Shown here: positions 33,792 to 36,600 of the stretch, piece by piece
How the letters are laid out: each line of letters opens with the position of its first letter
Position numbering within the stretch: position 1 is the stretch's first letter
Source of the DNA: Litoreibacter sp.
GTDB lineage: Bacteria > Pseudomonadota > Alphaproteobacteria > Rhodobacterales > Rhodobacteraceae
Reading direction: 5' to 3'
Length of the DNA stretch: 36,600 nucleotides
Assembly (NCBI GenBank): GCA_026710325.1
Contig: JAPORH010000185.1
Location: forward strand, 1-36,600
Program-made: the position numbers and the translations under genes
The notes under the pieces: model-generated
What the model saw: the letters and a program-made list of their open reading frames with translations, nothing else
What the model was told of the DNA's origin: nothing
Databases searched by the model: none

Positions 33792-35071
33792 TCCCCTGGT
33801 ACCATGGCGCCCGAGGCGGCGCGGTTGTCATCCATTACGCGCGCAGCCATCACGGCCGCGGCGACAAAGAGTATTGCTTCGAAAGTGAAAACGGAGCCGA
33901 AGGCCTGCCCGTCGCTCAATGAGCTGCGCGCTATATCCACGGCCGCCGCGCCAAAGAGCCCGCCAAATCCTGCGGCAATTGCTTGCGCCGCCCCCCAAAG
34001 CCCCATGCGCGTGCCTTCCCGGCTTTCGCGCCCCTGGGAGGCCAGCGCCATCATCGAGCCAATGGCAGCGACGGCGAACATGCCGTTGAAGAAACCAAGA
34101 CCGACAACAAGCGCGGTCAGCGGCAGCGCAAGCAGGCCGTAGCCTGCAAGAGCGATGGCCGTCAAAGCTGCGGCGGAGCCCAAGCAGCCTGCGATCACCC
34201 AATGGCGCAGCGCGCCAAGCTTAAGCCCAGTGGCGGCAATGCCCACGGTTAGCATGCCAATGAAGACGCCACCATTTTGCGCCCCGCTTAGCGAGGTCGA
34301 CTGGCCGGGTGTGAAGTTGAAAACGAGGCCCGCGAAAGGCTCAAGGATCAGCTCCTGCATGAAATAGGCGTTCATCGACAGGAACACGAAAATGGTGAAG
34401 TTGCGGGTTTTGGTCTCCGACCAAATCTCGCGTAACCCCTCAAAGAAGGGGGCGGTTTCTTGTTCTTTCACCGCCTGCACCTTTTGCTCGATCCGGCCAA
34501 CCGCAAGAACGGTGATCACCAAGGCGAGCCCCGTCACAACTGCCACGACAGCTAGCAGCCGCGCAGGCGAGTAGGGGTCCAGGAAACTGCCCGCCACCCC
34601 GGCTGTCATCGCAATGCCAAAGATCATCATGAGCCAGGTGATGGTTGCCGCCGCCGCGCGCCTTTGCGGCGCGGTCGCTGTTGCCAAGAGGGCTAATAGA
34701 GACGTGCCCGACGCTCCGACGCCTACCCCGATCAGCGCGTAGGCCAGGATCGAAACTGTTAAAGCCAAGGCGTAGCTGGTCGCAAAGAGCGTCACCCCGA
34801 ACGCCGCTAAAAACCCGCCAAAGCTAAGCGCAGCCATGCCACCGATGATCCATTTGGTGCGGTTCCCGCCGGTATCGGACGTGAACCCCCAGCGGGGTCG
34901 CGAGAGCTGAATGCCGTAGTGAAGCGCGACGAGTAGACCGGGTAGCACGGCAGGCAACGCAAACTCGACCACCATCAGCCGGTTCAAGGTCGATGTGGTT
35001 AGCACCACCACCGCGCCCAGACACATTTGCACTAGGCCGAGCCTTGCGATTTGCCCCCAACCCAAGGTCAT
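33788..35071 (-). CDS. PucC/LhaA-family MFS protein (bacteriochlorophyll delivery)
   Basis: The 427-residue protein has about twelve membrane helices and the N-terminal RLGLVQMCLGAVVVLTTSTLN and LVALHYGIQLSRP segments of the BCD/PucC family. Members are encoded beside bchP and bchG (orf428 in Rhodobacter capsulatus) and help assemble antenna complexes, probably by handing bacteriochlorophyll to the membrane proteins. Position between bchG and bchP, overlapping both by four bases, identifies it as that orthologue rather than PucC or LhaA proper, which sit in puc and puh operons. Confidence 0.9.
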   Translation of the reverse strand: MTLGWGQIARLGLVQMCLGAVVVLTTSTLNRLMVVEFALPAVLPGLLVALHYGIQLSRPRWGFTSDTGGNRTKWIIGGMAALSFGGFLAAFGVTLFATSYALALTVSILAYALIGVGVGASGTSLLALLATATAPQRRAAAATITWLMMIFGIAMTAGVAGSFLDPYSPARLLAVVAVVTGLALVITVLAVGRIEQKVQAVKEQETAPFFEGLREIWSETKTRNFTIFVFLSMNAYFMQELILEPFAGLVFNFTPGQSTSLSGAQNGGVFIGMLTVGIAATGLKLGALRHWVIAGCLGSAAALTAIALAGYGLLALPLTALVVGLGFFNGMFAVAAIGSMMALASQGRESREGTRMGLWGAAQAIAAGFGGLFGAAAVDIARSSLSDGQAFGSVFTFEAILFVAAAVMAARVMDDNRAASGAMVPGE

Positions 35072-35967
35072 GCCAGCCCTCTCAGCGCGAAGGCCGCGAT
35101 CATCATGCCGGAGACGTAAAGCGTGATGCCCGTCCCGTTATACCAGGGCGCGTATTGCTTGGGGTCGCGCAGCAGTTTGCGCATGGCCAGAACTTGCAAC
35201 GTGAGAACTGCGACCACGCTCAAAGCGTGCAGCGGCTTGTCCCAGATGAAGAGCAGCGCAATGACTGCAAGCTGCGGAATGCCCATGATCCAGCAGGCAA
35301 GCTTCGCCGCGCGTTCCGGGCCGAGCGTGACGGGCAGGGAGTTCACGCCCATCTTGGTGTCGCCCTCCAGCGCCTTGAAATCGTTGAGCGTCATGATCCC
35401 ATGTGCGCCTATGCCGTAAAGCACCGCGACCAAAACCGTCTCCCACCGGGGAGCGCCGGAGGCCAAAACGGCCGCGCCGGTGAACCAAGGCAGAGTTTCG
35501 TAGCTGAGGCCTACAAGCCCGGGCCCCCACCAGCCGGAGCGTTTCATGCGGACGGGTTCCGCCGAATAGGCCCAAGCGGCGATAACCGCCAAAATTGTCG
35601 CGCCAAAGCCCCAAGGGCCCAGCTGGTAGCCGACAACAAGCGACAAGACCGACATGGCGAGAGCGATGTAAAGCCCCCAGCGTCCAGGGATGCGGCCAGA
35701 TGGTATCGGGCGGTCGGGCTCATTGATGGCATCGACATGCCGGTCACACCAGTCATTTGCTGCCTGGCTCATCCCGCAGGTGATCGGCCCGGCCAGCAAA
35801 ACGCCCAAGAATATCAAGCCCCAATGCCCTGTTGCGGGCACGCCAGCAGAAACCACACCGCAGAGATACGCCCACATCGGGGGAAACCATGTGATGGGTT
35901 TGATCAGGCGCAACGCCGCCGCTGGTTCCGGCGGCCGCCGCTCCGGCAGAGAGCTCGACATACTCAT
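35068..35967 (-). CDS. bchG: Bacteriochlorophyll synthase (bacteriochlorophyllide geranylgeranyl transferase)
   Basis: BchG esterifies bacteriochlorophyllide a with geranylgeranyl diphosphate. The 299-residue UbiA-family membrane protein has the diphosphate-binding NDWCDRHVDAINEPDRP motif (about 71-87) and a second Asp-containing loop (LNDFKALEGDTKMG) near residue 200. ATG 35967 is used; ATG 35961 is also possible. It is the first gene of a minus operon and has two PpsR-type palindromes directly upstream. In Rhodobacter ppsR follows on this side; here an unrelated ORF does. Confidence 0.96.
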   Translation of the reverse strand: MSMSSSLPERRPPEPAAALRLIKPITWFPPMWAYLCGVVSAGVPATGHWGLIFLGVLLAGPITCGMSQAANDWCDRHVDAINEPDRPIPSGRIPGRWGLYIALAMSVLSLVVGYQLGPWGFGATILAVIAAWAYSAEPVRMKRSGWWGPGLVGLSYETLPWFTGAAVLASGAPRWETVLVAVLYGIGAHGIMTLNDFKALEGDTKMGVNSLPVTLGPERAAKLACWIMGIPQLAVIALLFIWDKPLHALSVVAVLTLQVLAMRKLLRDPKQYAPWYNGTGITLYVSGMMIAAFALRGLA

Positions 35968-35970
35968 GAG

Positions 35971-35988
35971 TGTAAACTTAGCGTTACA
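35971..35988. promoter_or_regulatory. PpsR/CrtJ-type operator 1 upstream of bchG
   Basis: TGTAAACTTAGCGTTACA fits TGT-N12-ACA and ends 4 bp from the bchG start, so bound repressor would cover the transcript start or ribosome-site region. It pairs with the palindrome at 36006, 35 bp away. Confidence 0.82.
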
Positions 35989-36005
35989 CCAATAGAGTCG
36001 GCAAG

Positions 36006-36023
36006 TGTTATGTTTGATTTACA
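36006..36023. promoter_or_regulatory. PpsR/CrtJ-type operator 2 upstream of bchG
   Basis: TGTTATGTTTGATTTACA fits TGT-N12-ACA. It overlaps the stop codon of the unknown gene upstream, meaning the bchG promoter begins immediately after that gene. The pair suggests PpsR control of the whole bchG-MFS-bchP-idi operon. Confidence 0.8.
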
Positions 36024-36600
36024 TTGCGCGCGATTGGTCGCAGGGCGGTAGCTCGGTGATACCCGTGATGTTGAACACGCGCGCAAGCTTTGCCTGCCGC
36101 ACCAAAGGCAAAAAGCTGCCGCCTTCTTCGGTGCGTATGCTGATATCAAGCGTGGCGTCCGGCGCGACCGCAGTGGCGGTGCGGCACCCACCAAGGGCCA
36201 CGCTGAGCGATCCGTTGGTATCGTCTGGAGCCTCGCTCTCCCATCCATTGATCATGGCTTGCTGCGCGCGAAACGCGTCCCAGTCGGATTGCGCAACGGC
36301 ATAGATGCGCGACCCGTCTGCGGCGACTTGAGAGGCAAGCGTATAGGCGGCGGTGCTGCGCGCGCCTGTGTCGGCGCGCTCGGCTGACAGGGACAAAATC
36401 GCGCTCCCACTTTGTATGCCAATCCCAGCAGGCAGCCTTAGGGCGACCGCGATATCGGCCGGGTCGGCCTCTAAGGGCGAGACGGCGTTTAACCTAGATA
36501 GTAGAGTCAGGGAGAGGCGCGCCCTGCTGTAGGTGCGGGGAGTTGCTGTTTTCCGGTGGCTTTCGCCCTTTACCGGTGCCTCAATCCTCACCTTGGCCAC
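36019..36600 (-). CDS. Unknown protein, 5' end at or beyond the window edge
   Basis: The frame is open from the last base of the window to TAA at 36021-36019 (193 residues if the edge GTG were the start). From about residue 37 (NAVSPLEADPADIAVALRLP) it reads like a genuine soluble protein with regular strand-like segments, ending KLARVFNITGITELPPCDQ. The first 33 residues are encoded entirely within the terminal repeat and are basic and Arg/Thr-rich, unlike the rest. Either the true start and a signal sequence lie outside, or the repeat has replaced the 5' end. I do not recognise a domain. In Rhodobacter ppsR would lie here. Confidence 0.6.
   Translation of the reverse strand: MAKVRIEAPVKGESHRKTATPRTYSRARLSLTLLSRLNAVSPLEADPADIAVALRLPAGIGIQSGSAILSLSAERADTGARSTAAYTLASQVAADGSRIYAVAQSDWDAFRAQQAMINGWESEAPDDTNGSLSVALGGCRTATAVAPDATLDISIRTEEGGSFLPLVRQAKLARVFNITGITELPPCDQSRAM
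36500..36600. repeat. Right copy of the 101-bp terminal inverted repeat
   Basis: This is the exact reverse complement of 1-101 with no mismatches. The inner boundary falls inside the open frame of the unknown protein, near its codon 34, which suggests that the repeat was joined to a pre-existing gene. Read outward on plus, the same GTG-initiated open frame (from 36533) leaves the window as at the left end. Confidence 0.9.

Overview
The window is most of a photosynthesis gene cluster (PGC) from an alphaproteobacterium of the Rhodobacterales (Rhodobacter/Roseobacter group). This rests on bchODI-crtA and crtIB-tspO-crtCDEF-bchCXYZ-pufQBALMX-dxs in Rhodobacter-like order, spheroidene-pathway carotenoid genes including crtA, and a pufX gene in the place where many roseobacters carry pufC. 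A pufX-bearing relative of Rhodobacter or of the Loktanella/Yoonia type fits best; the genus is inference. The sequence is GC-rich throughout, and no gene block stands out clearly in composition.

Layout. Positions 1-101 are an exact inverted copy of 36500-36600. Next come a glycine-betaine-type ABC transporter operon (329-3438) and an initiator tRNA-Met (3510-3586). The tetrapyrrole block holds divergent hemC and hemE, an inserted AlgI/AlgJ-like polysaccharide O-acetylation pair (5839-8370) and hemF. On the minus strand follow crtA-bchI-bchD-bchO (transcribed in that order), then crtI-crtB-tspO on plus, crtD-crtC on minus, and crtE-crtF on plus. The superoperon bchC-bchX-(55-aa ORF)-bchY-bchZ-pufQ-pufB-pufA-pufL-pufM-pufX leads into dxs. 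A minus-strand operon bchG-(PucC-family MFS)-bchP-idi-(two small membrane ORFs) ends at an intrinsic terminator facing dxs. At the right edge is a gene of unknown function that may be cut at its 5' end.

How the genes work together. HemC, HemE and HemF carry flux to protoporphyrinogen. BchI, BchD and BchO insert Mg (the BchH subunit is not here). BchXYZ, BchC, BchG and BchP finish bacteriochlorophyll a, with phytyl supply from dxs, idi and crtE. CrtE-B-I-C-D-F-A make spheroidene and spheroidenone. PufB/A (LH1), PufL/M (reaction centre) and PufX form the core complex. Nine TGT-N12-ACA palindromes of PpsR/CrtJ type lie in five intergenic regions (hemC/hemE, crtA/crtI, crtD/crtE, bchC, bchG), so most of the cluster looks like one light/oxygen regulon. 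One FNR/FixK-type dyad lies upstream of hemF.

bchF-N-B-H-L-M, lhaA, puhA, ppsR/ppaA and pufC are absent. In Rhodobacter, ppsR and bchF onward lie just past bchG, where this window instead holds the unknown gene and the terminal repeat. The PGC is therefore split here, or the window stops at a rearrangement or assembly breakpoint. The least explained items are the 55-aa ORF locked between bchX and bchY, the two small membrane ORFs after idi, the missing crtC start codon, the structured RNA around puf, and the terminal inverted repeat.
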